The position numbers were made by a program, and so were the translations under genes. DNA of 64,000 bases from assembly GCF_018294505.1 (NCBI RefSeq), contig NC_057809.1, positions 141,458,979-141,522,978 on the forward strand, read 5' to 3'. Positions 36,119 to 49,153 of this stretch are shown piece by piece. The stretch is from Triticum aestivum (taxonomy: Eukaryota > Streptophyta > Magnoliopsida > Poales > Poaceae). The notes beneath the pieces were generated by a model. The model did no database searches. It was not told where the DNA came from and saw only the letters and a program-made list of their open reading frames with translations. Numbering within the stretch: the first letter of the stretch is position 1; every line of letters begins with the position of its first letter.

Positions 36119-36338
36119 TTTTTTTTTGAAAGTGGCCAGCGTAGCTGGTTTTCATTTCATTTAGCAGGGAGAGACTACAAAAATTGATCAAGCGATCATG
36201 GAAAAGAGAGGCATTACATCTTACTTCGGGCCCCAAAGGATCAGGCCATCTGGAAAAACTAAGCTAGAAAACGATGCACATGGAGATCTCTCACATCACT
36301 TCCCCAAAGGGCTACTGAATGCATCGCGCGCCGACGAG

Positions 36339-39300
36339 TCACCATTGCTCCATGTCGCTCTGGCATGCTTTTATGATGTGCCTAGCGTCCGCTTGCTTGC
36401 CCCTAAAAGTGCAAGCATTTCTTTCCAGCCAGATGTGCCAGGAAATGAGGGCGATCATTGTCTTTGTGCCCTTCCTGTGTTCTGGGGTAGCGGAGGCCAC
36501 AATCGTCTGAACTTTGTCAGTTGTCATTGCAGCTCTGCTCCACACTTGCTGGTTTAGAGAGCTGCACCCCGTCCAGGAGGTCGCGGTGTTCCAGGTCTGC
36601 ATTTCAACTGGGCATTCATAGATCAAGTGCAGCGAGGTCTCCAGGTTGCGAAGACACATGGGGCAAAAATAACCATTCGTCCAACCTCTCCTCTGCAGAC
36701 GATCGTTGCACTAGAGTCTGTCGAGGTGCAACAGCCAGAGGAACATCTTCACTTTCCCCGAAGCCCAAATCTTCCAAATGATGGTTTTGAAACTGCATGT
36801 CTGATTTCCTTCGAATTGTGCGTTGTACGCTGAGCTTGCCGAGTAGTTGCCCGAGCTGTTGAGCCTCCATTTGATCGTGTCCGGGGCCTTCGGTTCCAGA
36901 TTGATTTGAGCTCGCCTGATCTCTCTTGCCAGCTGCACCACTTGCTGTGCAATGTCGTTGTAGTCGCTGTTGCGAAGATCAAGGATCCACCGATCATCGG
37001 TCAAGGCCTCCTTTACGCTCCTGTTCTTGCGGATGGCTCGGGCAAACAAGTCGGGGCATGCCAAGCAGAGTTGCCTCCCTCCCAGCCAGGAGCACGACCA
37101 GAAGGATGCAGTGGCGCCGTTCATGATGGTCACCACCATAAAAGCCGCGAAAAGAGCCCGATCAGCAGCGTCGCATGGCGTCTCGGTGCTGACCCATGGC
37201 CTGGTTGGCTGCTTCCAGGAGAGCCATAGCCAGCGCATCCGTAGAGCCTGGGCAAAACGGCTGAGGTCAGGGATGCCTAGTCCGCCCAGTTGCTCTGGCT
37301 TGGTCACTGATGCCCAGCGAACCTTGCATTTGCCGCCCGAAATTTCTTCGTCTCCCGCCCAGAGGAAGCGCCGTCTTGACTTGTCGATCTCCTTTAGGAA
37401 CTTCTTTGGTATTTGCAGCGCCGTGAACGTGAAGGTTGGCATGGCGGATAGCACGCAGCATACGAGAACGCGGCGGCCTGCCAGCGGCAAGAGCTTCCCT
37501 TTCCAGCCCGCGAGCCTCGCTCTAATTCTATCAACGATGGCCTGAAGATGAACTGGCTTGATGCGCCCTATCATTACAGGCAGCCCTAAGTATCTAAAAT
37601 GGAATGCCGCTGTTGCGCCGGCGAAGTTCTGCAGAACATCCTAGACATCTATGTCGTTGCATCTAATGGGGATCGCAGAGGAATTTGACAGGTTAACACG
37701 CAACCCTGTCGCATCGCCGAATAGTTGCAGCAGTTCTAGAAGGTTATCTATTTCTGTGCGATCATGGTTTATGAAAATGATGGCATCATCGGCGTACAGA
37801 CTTGTGCGCATCCACGCCGCCGCGCTAGGGATGGTGCTCAGCGCACCTGCTCTGGTAGCGGCCTCCAGCATCCGGTGAAGGGAGTCGATGCAGAGAATGA
37901 AGAGTAGCGGCGAGAGAGGGTCACCCTGCCGTAGCCCTCGCATGTGCAATTTTTTTTACCTGGGACGTCGTTCAGCAGACAGGCCGAAGCGGAAGTTGAC
38001 AGAAGGAGCGCTACCCAATCTATCCAACGATGCGAGAAACCTAGTTTCTGAAGAAGTTCGATCATATACTCCCATGATACACTATCAAAATCATTGGCGA
38101 TGTCAAGTTTGAGTAGGAGGGCCGGTGTTCTAGCTCTATGCAGTGCCCGGACCGTATTCTCAACATACAGGTAGTTGTCGTGTATGCATTTCTTCCTCTG
38201 AAAAGCAGTTTGCGCTGGAGAGATGATTCAATCAGTGACAGTAGCCAATCTCATGGATAAAACCTTGGTGATGAGCTTTGCTGCAGAATGTATAAGGCTG
38301 ATGGGCCTGAAATCAGAGATTCTGGTTGCCCCATCTTTTTTTGGGAGAAGAGCAATCATGGCCATGTTGAGCTCGGCAAAATTTCCATCAGCCAGCCTAT
38401 AGAAGCTGTCAAATATTGCCATAACATCGTCTTTGATCGTGGCCCAGCATGCTCGGTAAAAAGTGCCCGTAAATCTATCGGGACCTAGTGCTTTTTCTGC
38501 TGGGGAGGCCTGAATTGCAGCCCAAACCTCCTGCTGAGAGAAAGGGTTGTCCAGTCCGTCGTTTTGCAGTGTTGGCATATCAAGCTCGTCCCAATTGAGA
38601 GTTCCTCCTCTGTTCTCCTTGTTGCCCAACAGATTAGAGAAATGGGTGTGGATAACTGAAGCTTTGTCTTCATGGGCAGTGGCAGTGGTCGTATCAGTTT
38701 GTAGGGACTAGATGAAGTTCTTCCTTCTCCTTGAATTGATCTTTGCTTGGAAAAAGGTTGTGCGTGCATCTCCGGCTTTGAGCCAAGTAATCCTGGAGGC
38801 TTGCCTTTTCCTTGCTCTTTCCACAGCAGCCAGTCCAAGTGTTCGCATTTTAAGTTGCTTTCTCAAAAGGAATTCGCTCTCAGACAATCTTCTGCTTTCT
38901 TGTGCAATATCTAATCTGAGGATAACTTGGCAAGCCAGGTGGAACTGAAGTTTTGCATCGCTGAAATGTGTTTTTGCACAGATTTTCAGATCAGTTGTCG
39001 TCCTCTTCATCTTCTTCTCTAAGCGGATAAATGGGCAGCTGTGATTGACCGGCCGTTGCCAAGCCCGGGCGACAGTCTCCTGGAAGTGCGGGAAACTTGG
39101 CCAGAAGTTTTCAAAACGGAAAACCGGCTTTCTACGCGAGCAGCAGTGTTTGCCAGGAGCAGAGGACAATGATCTGAGCAGGCCGTTGATTCTGCCATCA
39201 GAATGTATGAGGGGAAAAGGGCCTCCCATTCCAAGTTGTAGAATACCTTGTCAATACTGACCAAAGTCGGATTTTCCCTCTCATTTGACCATGTAAATCT

Positions 39301-39858
39301 TCTGTTCTTGCACTTAATTTCTTTGAGACCTGCCCTGTGGATAGCTGTTCTAAACATGCACATAATCCTCCTGTTTAGATTGAGGTTGTTTTTGTCACGA
39401 GCTTCATAGATAATGTTAAAGTCCCCATTGATCAAGCACGGCTCGCCAAACGGGGGCGCTGCATGAGAAAGCTCAGCAAGAAATGCATCTTTTCGCGTAT
39501 CATCCACTGGGCCATAAACTGATCTCAACCAGAACCAGGAGCCGTCATGCAGCACCGTGACCTTGCCAGTGATTGAGAAACATCCGACTGCTTGAGAGAC
39601 AAAAGAAACGCTTCTCTTGTTCCATAAGATGGCAGCTCCTCCTCTAGTGCCCATGGCAGGGAGGACAGCGCAGTCCTCCAACATGTTTCCTCCCAATTCT
39701 CTGACGGTTTGCTATTGCCAGCCCTCCAGCTTCGTTTCCTGCAGGCAGAGGATGGAAATTTGCAGCGCTTCAACAACTTGGCGCACGGCAGTCCTCTTTG
39801 CCGGTGAGTTCAGCCCACGTACATTCCAGCTCAAGATTGTAGGTGTTGTGCTATTCAT
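36339..39858 (-). pseudogene. LINE ORF2: endonuclease and reverse transcriptase (broken)
   Basis: The start ATG at 39858 opens an AP-type endonuclease (S-W-N-V-R-G-L, then Q-E-T-K, G-D-F-N-I-I-Y, S-D-H-C-P-L). A TAG interrupts it near 39710. Reverse transcriptase follows at about 37640-38630, with P-D-R-F-T-G-T-F-Y, L-R-Q-G-D-P-L-S-P and the catalytic Y-A-D-D. The C-terminal zf-RVT-like region is at 36339-37574 (W-K-I-W-A-S-G-K-V-K-M-F-L-W). It would nick target DNA and reverse-transcribe the LINE RNA. The frame changes several times, so this copy is dead. Confidence 0.85.
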
Positions 39859-40139
39859 TGGGCACATGAATTTTCTTCATCAAGAAAAGAGACAAGGTGC
39901 AGCGGCAAACACATCCATTCCGACAGCTAACATTTGCATTACTAAACTGAAACACAGACCGAAACACATCCGAGCTCACCGGGGGGCGCCGTCAACCACC
40001 AATAGGCCCCAGCGGCGCCAACCATGCCTCCTACCACTACTGAAACAATGAAGAACTAAGCCTAGCTCGAACCGCCCTAATGGCAGCCGCTGTCGGAAAC
40101 TACAGACATAACAGAACCTACAATGGAGACCTAACATGA

Positions 40140-41821
40140 CTACACGACGGCCTCCTCGGCAGTAGCGTTAGGACCAGCCGTCCCCACGGCAACGCGAAGC
40201 GCGTCCCTGTTGAGCCTGGTCAGCTTGGCGATGATGTTGATGTCGTCGTCGGTCAGGGGCTCGTTGAACCTGCGGATGAGAGCCTCCTCCGCCTTGGCCG
40301 TCATTGTCTCCTTGGGCCCCAGCAGGCCCAACCCCTTCACCAACCTCAGCGTGGCGCGCTCGGCCACTGGGGTTGTGTTCTTCTGTGCCGCCTGACGTGC
40401 GCTCTGACGGGGTGGTGGCACTGATGTCGCGCGTGTCTTGGGCGGGGCAGACTTGCGTTTGGCAGGTGGCAGAGGCAGGAGCGTCGGCGGGGGGTTGACG
40501 AAGAGGCGGCACGGGGCAGCAGCGGGTTCCTCTAACTCCAGGTGGTTGACTTTCTCAGTCACCTCTCCTAGTTGCAGCGCCACCATGGATGCAGCTATGG
40601 GCGTGCGGCAGTTGAAGTTCACCGGGTTTGGCCCGGCCAGGGTGGGGCCGAAGATGTCCGGAGCAGCTTCCATGGTGGCGCCCTCTGCTGCCTTTCCCTT
40701 GCTGGCGAAGTCGAGGGGTGCCACCAGCACGGCCTCAATCTCTGCATCGATGGCCGCATCGTTAGCGCGGCCTGGCCCATGGGCGTGATCGGCTTCTTGG
40801 CGTTGGAGAAGAACTGCTCGATGTCGTCGCCGCGCGCCTGATTGGGGGGCAGAGCGGGCGGAGGAGGAAGGGGAGGGGCTCGCTGCACCCTGGCGCCCCC
40901 CCCCCCTCTTGCTACCGTGGCGCGTGCCACGCCGCCTGGTGCCCTTGGAGCTGGTCGAGCGTTGGCGCGTCGGGGGGGAGCGGCTGCGGTATAGGCATTC
41001 CTTAGAGGATGCCTCGCCCCACTCAAGGTGGCCGCGTCCACGCCCCAGCAGCGTGTCCTTCCAGGATCTCCTTCCCGCGCCGTCGCTGTCATGGTCGCGC
41101 CTGGGACCGCCTCGGGGCATGCCACGGCACCCTGTATCGGCCACCGGGGCGCAGGCCTGACGCTTGTGGTGCTCTCCGCGCTATCCATCCTCGACGTGCA
41201 TGGTCCATGTCCCTGGGTAGGTGCGTGGGAGCGCGTCATCTTCGTCGGAGCCTAAGGAGGGCAGCCCGCTCTGCGCCGAGTGCGAGGAGCGCGGCGACCG
41301 CGGCGACCAGTCCTCAATGCGATCGACGTGGATGAGAAGGTCGAACCGCGTCGTGCCCGGAGGAAGGGCCACCCGGCGATCCGGCAGCGAGAAGCCGTCC
41401 ATCTCCTCGACACGCCCCGCGCCACGGGGCAGCTTCCAGTAGGTGTGCGTCGTTGGGATTAACGCCATGTCCCACACCTAGACCTAGCACGCGAAGGTCT
41501 TGGTGTGGCCGCGCTCCAGAGTGCGGCTGTCGAGGCGATCGACGCACACCTTGTCGCCGAGCACCTCCTTCGCCCCCTCGATGGACCAGTACTGCATGGG
41601 CATGTGCTTGATGACACAACGGACGTGCAGGTTGAAGGTGGCGAAGCCAGCATGATCATCTTCGTGCCATGGTAGGATGGTGAAGTTGGCGTAGTCAACA
41701 CGGAGCGCGCCGCGGCGCACGACGTTGGCGTGGTGGGCTGGCTGGGTGAAGACAACAAGGAAGTCCTCGGGGTAGTGTGCCGTCACCCGCAGCTGGTGGG
41801 GCGGAACGCAGAGCTGGGCCT
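40140..41821 (-). pseudogene. LINE ORF1, 3' part
   Basis: It continues ORF1 after the insertion of F. At 41484-41821 the minus strand reads Q-L-C-V-P-P-H-Q-L-R-V-T-A and H-V-R-C-V-I-K-H-M-P, the DUF4283-type region of plant LINE ORF1. A stop near 41484 and frame shifts follow. The region at 40140-41144 is Arg/Pro/Ala-rich and ends at the stop at 40140. ORF1 proteins bind LINE RNA. Confidence 0.7.
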
Positions 41822-43403
41822 TGCTACCTCTTTTAGCACTGCGTTGGTTTTCCCCGAAGAGGAAGGGATGATGCAGCAAAGTAGCGTAAGTATTTCCCTC
41901 AGTTTTTGAGAACCAATGTATCAATCCAGTAGGAGGCTACACGCAAGTCCCTCGTACCTGCACAAAAAAATAAATCCTCACAACCAACGCAAATAGGGGT
42001 TGTCAATCCCTATAGGGCCACTTACGAGAGTGAGATCTAATAGATATGATAAGATAATATTTTTGGTATTTTTATGATAAAGATGCAAAGTAAAATAAAG
42101 GCAAAGTAAAATAGCAAAGTAAATAACTAAGTAGTAGGAGATTGATATGATAAAGATAGACCCGGGGGCCATAGGTTTCACTAGTGGCTTCTCTCGAGAG
42201 CATAAGTATTCTACGGTGGGTGAACAAATTACTGTTGAGCAATTGACAGAATTGAGCATAGTTATGAGAATATCTAGGTATGATCTTGTATATAGGCATC
42301 ACGTCCGAGACAAGTAGACCGACTCCTGCCTGCATCTACTACTATTACTCCACTCATCGACCGCTATCCAGCATGCATCTAGAGTATTAAGTGATAACAG
42401 AGTAACGCCTTAAGCAAGATGACATGGTGTAGAGGGATAGACTCATGCAATATGAATAAAACCCCATCTTGTTATCCTCGATGGCAACAATACAATACGT
42501 GCCTTGCTGCCCTTACTGTCACCGGGAAAGGACACCGCAAGATTGAACCCAAAGCTAAGCACTTCTCCCATTGCAAGAAAGATCAATCTAGTAGGCCAAA
42601 CCAAACTGATAATTCAAAGAGACTTGCAAAGATAACTAATCATACATAGAAGAATTTAGAGAAGATTCAAATATTATTCATAGATAGACTTGATCATAAA
42701 CCCGCAATTCATCGGTCTCAACAAACACACCGCAAGAAGAAGATTACATCGAATAGATCTCCATAAGAGAGGGGGAGAACATTGTATTGAGATCCAAAAA
42801 GAGAGAAGAAGCCATCTAGCTACTAACTATGGACCCGTAGGTCTGAAGTAAACTACTCACACTTCATCGGAGAGGCTATGGTGTTGATGTAGAAGCCCTT
42901 CGTGATCGATGCCCCCTCCGACAGAGCTCCGGAACAGGCCCCAAGATGGGATCTTGTGGATACAGAAAGTTACGGCGGTGGAATTAGGTTTTTGGCTCCG
43001 TATCTGATCGTTTGGTGTTACGTGGGTATATATAGGAGGAAGAAGTACGTCGGTGGAGCAATAGGGGGCCCACGAGGGTGGAGGGCGCGCCTCGGGGGTA
43101 GGCACGCCCCCTACCTCGTGGCCTCCTGTTGATTGGCTTGACGTAGGGTCCAAGTCTCCTGAGTTGTATTCGGTGAGAAAATCACGTTCCCGAAGGTTTC
43201 ATACCGTTTGGACTCCGTTTGATATTCCTTTTCTTTGAAACCCTAAAACAGGCAAAAAAACAGCAATTCTGGGCTGGGCCTCCGGTTAATAGGTTAGTCC
43301 TAAAAATAATATAAAAGTGGATAATAAAGCCTGATAATGTCCAAAACAGTAGATAATATAGCATGGAGCAATCAAAAATTATAGATACGTTGGAGACGTA
43401 TCA
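41822..43403 (-). repeat. Element F 3' LTR
   Basis: The minus-strand start is TGATACGTCTCCAACGTATC. It has a GC-rich module at about 43070-43122 and a TATA box TATATATA at about 43026-43034. Confidence 0.92.
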
Positions 43404-45600
43404 AGCATCCCCAATCTTAATTCTTGCTCGTCCTCGAGTAGGTAAATGATAAAAACAGAATTTTTGATGCGGAGTGCTTCTTGGCATAATTTTTAATGTA
43501 ATTCTTCTTAATTTTGGTATGAATATTCAGATCCAAAAGATTAAAGACAAAAGTTTATATTTACATAGAAAATAATAATACTTCAAGCATACTAACAAAG
43601 CAATTATGTCTTCTCAAAATAACATGGCTAAAGAAAGTTATCCCTACAAAATCATATAGTCTGGCTATGCTCTATCTTCACCACACAAAATATTTAAATC
43701 ATGCACAACCCCGATGACAAGCCAAGCAATTGTTTCATACTTTTGACATTCTCAAAACTTTTTCAATCTTCACGCAATACATGAGTGTGAGCCATGGATA
43801 TAGCATTATAGGTGGAATAGAGTGGTGGTTGTGGAGAAGACAAAAAGGGGAAGATAGTCTCACATCAACTAGGCGTATCAACGGGTTATGGAGATGCCCA
43901 TCAATAGATATCAATGTGAGTGAGTAGGGATTGCCATGCAACGGATGCACTAGAGCTATAAGTATATGAAAGCTCAAAAAAACTAAGTGGGTGTGCATCC
44001 AACTTGCCTGCTCATGAAGACCTAGGGCAATTTTGAGGAAGCCCATCATTGAAATATACAAGCCAAGTTCTATAATGAAAACTTCCCACTAGTATATGAA
44101 AGTGATAACATGAGAGACTCTCTACTATGAAGATCATGGTGCTACTTTGAGGCACAAGTGTGGTAAAAGGATAGTAACATTGTCCCTTCTCTCTTTTTCT
44201 CTCATTTTTTTTCTTTTCTTTTTTTAATTTGGGCCTTTTCTCTCTTTTTTATGGCCTCTTTTATTTCTCATTTTTTTGGGCTTCTTTGGCCTCTTTTATT
44301 TATTTCTCGTCTGGAGTCTCATCCCGACTTGTGGGGGAATCATAGTCTCCATCATCGTTTCCTCACTTGGGACAATGCTCTAATAATGATGATCATCACA
44401 CTTTTTTTTACAACTCAATAATTACAACTCGATACTTAGAACAAGATATGACTCTATATGAATGCCTCCGGTGGTGTACCGGGATATGCAATGATGCATG
44501 AGTGAAAAGTATGAAATAATTATGAACGGTGGATTTGCCACAAATAATATGTCAACTACATGATCATGCTAAGCAATATGACAATGATGGAGTGTGTCAT
44601 AAACGGAACGGTGGAAAGTTGCATGGCAATATATCTCGGAATGGCTATGGAAATGCCATAATAGGTAGGTATGGTGGCTGTTTTGAGGAAGGTATATGGT
44701 GGGTGTATGATACCGGCGAAAGGTGCACGGTATTAGAGAGGCTAGCAAAGGTGGAAGGGTGAGTGTGTATAATCCATGGACTCAACATTAGTCATAAAGA
44801 ACTCATATACTTACTGCAAAAATCTACAAGTTATCGAAGCAAAGTATTACGCGCATGCTCCTAGGGGGATAGATTGGTAGGAAAAGACCATCACTCGTCC
44901 CCGACCGCCACTCATAAGGAAGACAATCAATAAATAAATCATGCTCCGACTTCATCACATAACGGTTCACCATACGTGCATGCTACGGGAACCACAAACT
45001 TCAACACAAGTATTTCTCAAATTCACAACTACTCAACTAGCATGACTTTAATATCATCATCTCCATGTCTCAAAACAATTATCAAGTATCAAACTTATCA
45101 TAGTATTCAACACACTCATAAGAGAATTTTTATTATTAATATTGCATACCAAGCATATTAGGATTTTAAGCAAATTACCATGATATTTAAGACTCTCAAA
45201 ATAATCTAAGTGAAGCATGAGAGATCAATAGTTTCTATAAAACAAATCCACCATTGTGCTCTAAAAGTTATAAGTGAAGCACTACAGCAAAATTATATAA
45301 CTCAAAAGATATAAGCGAAGCACATAGAGTATTCTAACAAATTCCAAATCATGTATGGCTCTCTCAAAAGGTGTGTACAGCAAGGATGATTGTGGTAAAC
45401 TAATAAGAAAAGACTCAAATCATACAAGACGCTCCAAGCAAAACACATATCATGTGGTAAATAAAAATATAGCTCCAAGTAAAGTTACCGATAGAAGTAG
45501 ACGAAAGAGGGGATGCCTTCCGGGGCATCCCCAAGCTTTGGCTTTTAGGTGTCCTTAGATTGTCTTGGGGTGCCATGGGCATCCCCAAGCTTAGGCTCTT
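43404..45600 (-). other. Element F 3' interior, noncoding
   Basis: The polypurine tract AGATTGGGGATGCT adjoins the LTR. No gene is supported. There is a pyrimidine-rich stretch at 44190-44300. A hairpin at 45509-45532 (ggggatgcc with ggcatcccc) and two further copies of the polypurine-like word gcatccccaagctt precede the B insertion. Confidence 0.75.
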
Positions 45601-46074
45601 TGAGGGAGTCCTGGATTAGGGGGTCTCTGAACAGCCGGACTATATCCTTTGGCCGGACTGTTGGACTATGAAGATACGAGATTGAAGACTTCTTCCCGTG
45701 TCCGGATGGGACTCTACTTGGCGTGGAAGGCAAGCTAGGCAATACAGATATGTATATCTCCTCCTTTGTAACCGACCTTGTGTAACCCTAGCCCCCTCCG
45801 GTGTCTATATAAACTGGAGGGTTTTAATCCGTAGGACAACATACAATCATACCATAGGCTAGCTTCTAGGGTTTAGCCTCTCCGATCTCGTGGTAGATCA
45901 ACTCTTGTAATACTCATATCATCAAGAATAAATCAAGCAGGGCGTAGGGTTTTACCTCCATCAAGAGGGCCCGAACCTGGGTAAAACATCGTGTCCCCTA
46001 CCTCCTGTTACCATCCACCTTAGACGCACAGTTCGGGACCCCCTACCCGAGATCCTCCAGTTTTGACACCGAAA
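45601..46074 (+). repeat. Element B 5' LTR
   Basis: It starts TGAGGGAGTCCTGG and has TCTATATAAAC at about 45804-45814 as promoter TATA. The terminal CA has become AA. The bases ttggtgctttcattgagag after the LTR are the probable primer-site region, but the tRNA was not identified. Confidence 0.9.
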
Positions 46075-46121
46075 TTGGTGCTTTCATTGAGAGTTCCTCT
46101 GTGTCGTCACCGTTAGGCTTG

Positions 46122-48218
46122 ATGGCTCCTTCAATCATCGGTAGCGATGCCATCCAGGGTGAGACTTTTCTCCCCGGGCAGATTCTTGTATTCAGCGGCT
46201 TCGCACTGCGGGCCAACTCGCTTGGCCATCTAGAGCAGATCGAAAGTTACGCCCCTGGCCATCAGGTTAGGTTTGGAAGCTTAAACTACACGGCCGATAT
46301 CCGCAGAGACTTGATCTTCGAGGGATTCGAGCCCTTGCCGAGTGCGCCACACGGACTCGATGAGCATGATTTAGCTCTACCATCGGACAGTGTTCAGGAG
46401 ATCGCACCGGCAACTACTCCGACCCTCAATTCGGAACCAGTTGCGCCATCCACAGGCGGGCGGATAGACCCCGCCATGGAGGTCGTATCCTCAGCGGTGA
46501 TCGAGCCGAATATCGACCTTACCTTTCACAAGAGCCGTGTTGCCGAACTGCCGGATCCTTCTCCGACCACGGACTCCGAACCGCTTGTGCCCGTGCCTAT
46601 CGAATCCGGCTGGGCACCGATCATGTAGTTTACCTCCACGGATATTTTTCAGCACTCGCCCTTTGGCGACATACTGAACTCATTAAGGTCTCTGTCCTTG
46701 TTAGGAGAATCCTGGACGAACTATGTTCGGCAGGATTGGGATGCGGATGACGAAGAAATTAGCCGCCCACCCACCACCCACTTAATAGCCACTGTCGATG
46801 ACCTAACCGACATGCTGGACTTCGACTCCGAAGACATCGACAGTATGGACGATGATGCAGGAGACAAACAGGAACCACTGCCCACAGGGCACTGGACGCT
46901 CACTTCATCATATGATGTATACATGGTGGACACACCCAAAGAAAACGACGACGAGGAACGGAAGGACGCAACGAAGGGTTGTCCCCTCGAGAAGCAGTCA
47001 AAGCGGCGGCGCAAGCGCCGCTCCAAATCCCGCCTCGGCAGAAACAGCGGTCATATAGACCCAGCGATAAAGCAGGGTGAACCATCGCCCGACCAGGGCA
47101 ACACGGAGAATTAAACCGAACAACCCGACTCCGTCGAAGATAACAGTCCGGACGACATCACACCGGACAGGCACCCGGAGCAACAGAATGCCCATCAAAG
47201 GCTGGTTGCCATTACGAGGAGTCTAAAAAAGCAGAAGCAAAGGCTCAGGGCTGCACAAAACACACTCAAAATCAGATGGAGTGAAGTACTCAACACTACA
47301 GCGAAGTATGGCAGTAATCGCCACACCAAGAGCTACCCAAAGCGAAAGTTGCTACCTGAATTCAATGAGGAGGCCTTAGATCCTCCACAACTAAAAAATA
47401 AAACGGCCATACGGTCGGATAGACGACCTCGTGGCCAATATAGAGTGGCAAACTACGCCGCACTTAAGCCAGTAGACGATCCACGCGAGGGCTCGCATCA
47501 AAAGGGCGGCGCAACCAGATCCATCTACGGACCATGCAAGCGCGCTCCAGCATGCAATGCAACACAACATACATCCGAACACCACGGTACACCCAAATAC
47601 AGGGGTGCCACACACCCCCTATGTTTCACCGACGAGGTGCTGGACCATGAATTTCTAGAGGGAATCAAACCCGTAAACATAGAGGCGTACGACCGAACAA
47701 CATACCCTGGGGTCTGGATTGAGGACTACATCCTCCATATCCATATGGCTCGAGGAGACGATCTCCATGCCATCAAGTACTTACCCCTCAAGCTCAAAGG
47801 GCTAGCTCGGCACTGGCTTAAAAGCCTCCCCGAAAACTCCATAGGAAGCTGGGAAGAGCTCGAAGACGCCTTTCAGGCAAATTTTCAAGGGACCTATGTC
47901 CAACCACCAGACGCGGACGATTTAAGTCATATAACTCAAAAGCCCAGTGAGTCACCCCGAAAGCTTTGGAACAGGTTCCTCACTAAAAAGAACCAAATAG
48001 TCAACTGTCCGGACGCCGAAGCCTTAGCAGCTTTCAAGCATAGCATTCGAGACGAATGGCTTGCCAGACACCTCGGCCAAGAAAAGCCGAGAACAATGGC
48101 AGCATTAACAAGCCTCATGACCCGCTTTTGCGCGGGCGAGGACAGCTGGTTAGCACGATGCAGCACTAGCGACCCAAGTACATCCGAAGTCAGGGATGGA
48201 AACGGGAAATCACGATGA
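46122..48218 (+). pseudogene. Element B gag (two or more stops, frameshift at end)
   Basis: The ATG at 46122 (M-A-P-S-I-I-G) is chosen because A has the same start. The N-terminal region is acidic and Pro-rich. A TAG at 46626-46628 and a TAA near 47112 interrupt it, but the frame stays the same up to 48218. The conserved gag core spans about 47640-48170 (W-I-E-D-Y-I-L-H-I-H-M-A-R-G-D-D). The frame changes near 48200-48215, where the next segment begins. Confidence 0.8.
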
Positions 48219-49153
48219 GTAAAAATAAGCGCCGGAATAAAGAAGACAGCCCGAAGAGCACGGCGGTAAACGCTGGATTCAGAAGCTCTCAGCTAGGTCA
48301 CCAAAAGCCGCCCTCCAAAGGCAACAGAGACGAATTGTCCAGCCTAAACAAAATTCTGGACCAAATATGTCAGATCCATAGCACCCCCGATAAACCTGCA
48401 AATCATACCCACCGAGAATGTTGGGTCTTCAAACAGTCCGGCAAGCTCAACGCCGAACACAAGGGGCAGGATACACCAAGCAAAGATGAGGACGAGCCTC
48501 GCAAGCAAAGCACTGGGGAACAGAAGAAATTCCCACCAGAAGTCAAAACAATCAATGTGTTACACGTGATAAAGGGGAGAAACAAAGTGGCACCCCTAGA
48601 GAAACATGCCCCCGGGCCTATCACCGCAGAGCTCCGCCACTGGTCATCCCAACCGATCACCTTCAACCATCGGGATTACTCGGCAAGTATCCGACATGTA
48701 GGATGGGCTGCCTTGGTATTATATCCAATAATTGATGGATACCACTTCACACGAGTCCTGATGGACAGCGGCAGCAGTTTAAATCTGATATATCAGGACA
48801 TAGTCCGCAAAATGCGGATAGACCCAACAAAAATTTGCCGCGGCAATGCTACCTTTAAAGGAGTAACGCCAGGCCCAGAGGCTCCTTGCACGGGCTCCCT
48901 GCTTCTAGAGGTTATATTCGGCTTTCCCGATAACTTCCGCAGCGAAAATTTAACCTTCCATATCGCTCCGTTCCAAAGTGGCTATCAAGCACTACTCGGA
49001 CGCGAAGCTTTCGCTCGCTTTAACGCAATACCACATTACGCTTCCCTCACGCTTAAGATGCCCGGTCCACACGGCATCATTACAGTAAATGGAAATATTG
49101 AGCGCTCCTTGCGCGCCGAAGACAGTGCGGCCGCCTTGGCAGCCGCACACTAG
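48215..49153 (+). pseudogene. Element B gag C-terminus and protease
   Basis: It begins with a basic stretch (K-N-K-R-R-N-K), then a C/H-rich motif C-Q-I-H...H-T-H-R-E-C that may bind nucleic acid. An aspartic protease follows with V-L-M-D-S-G-S-S (active site D-S-G) and A-L-L-G-R-E-A-F-A-R-F. The protease looks chemically complete but depends on a frameshifted Gag. The reading ends at a TAG with no reverse transcriptase after it. Confidence 0.8.

Noticed and set aside
40140..41477. Long plus-strand open frames in GC-rich LINE ORF1
   Set aside because: High GC makes all frames open. Only the minus strand matches LINE ORF1 context.
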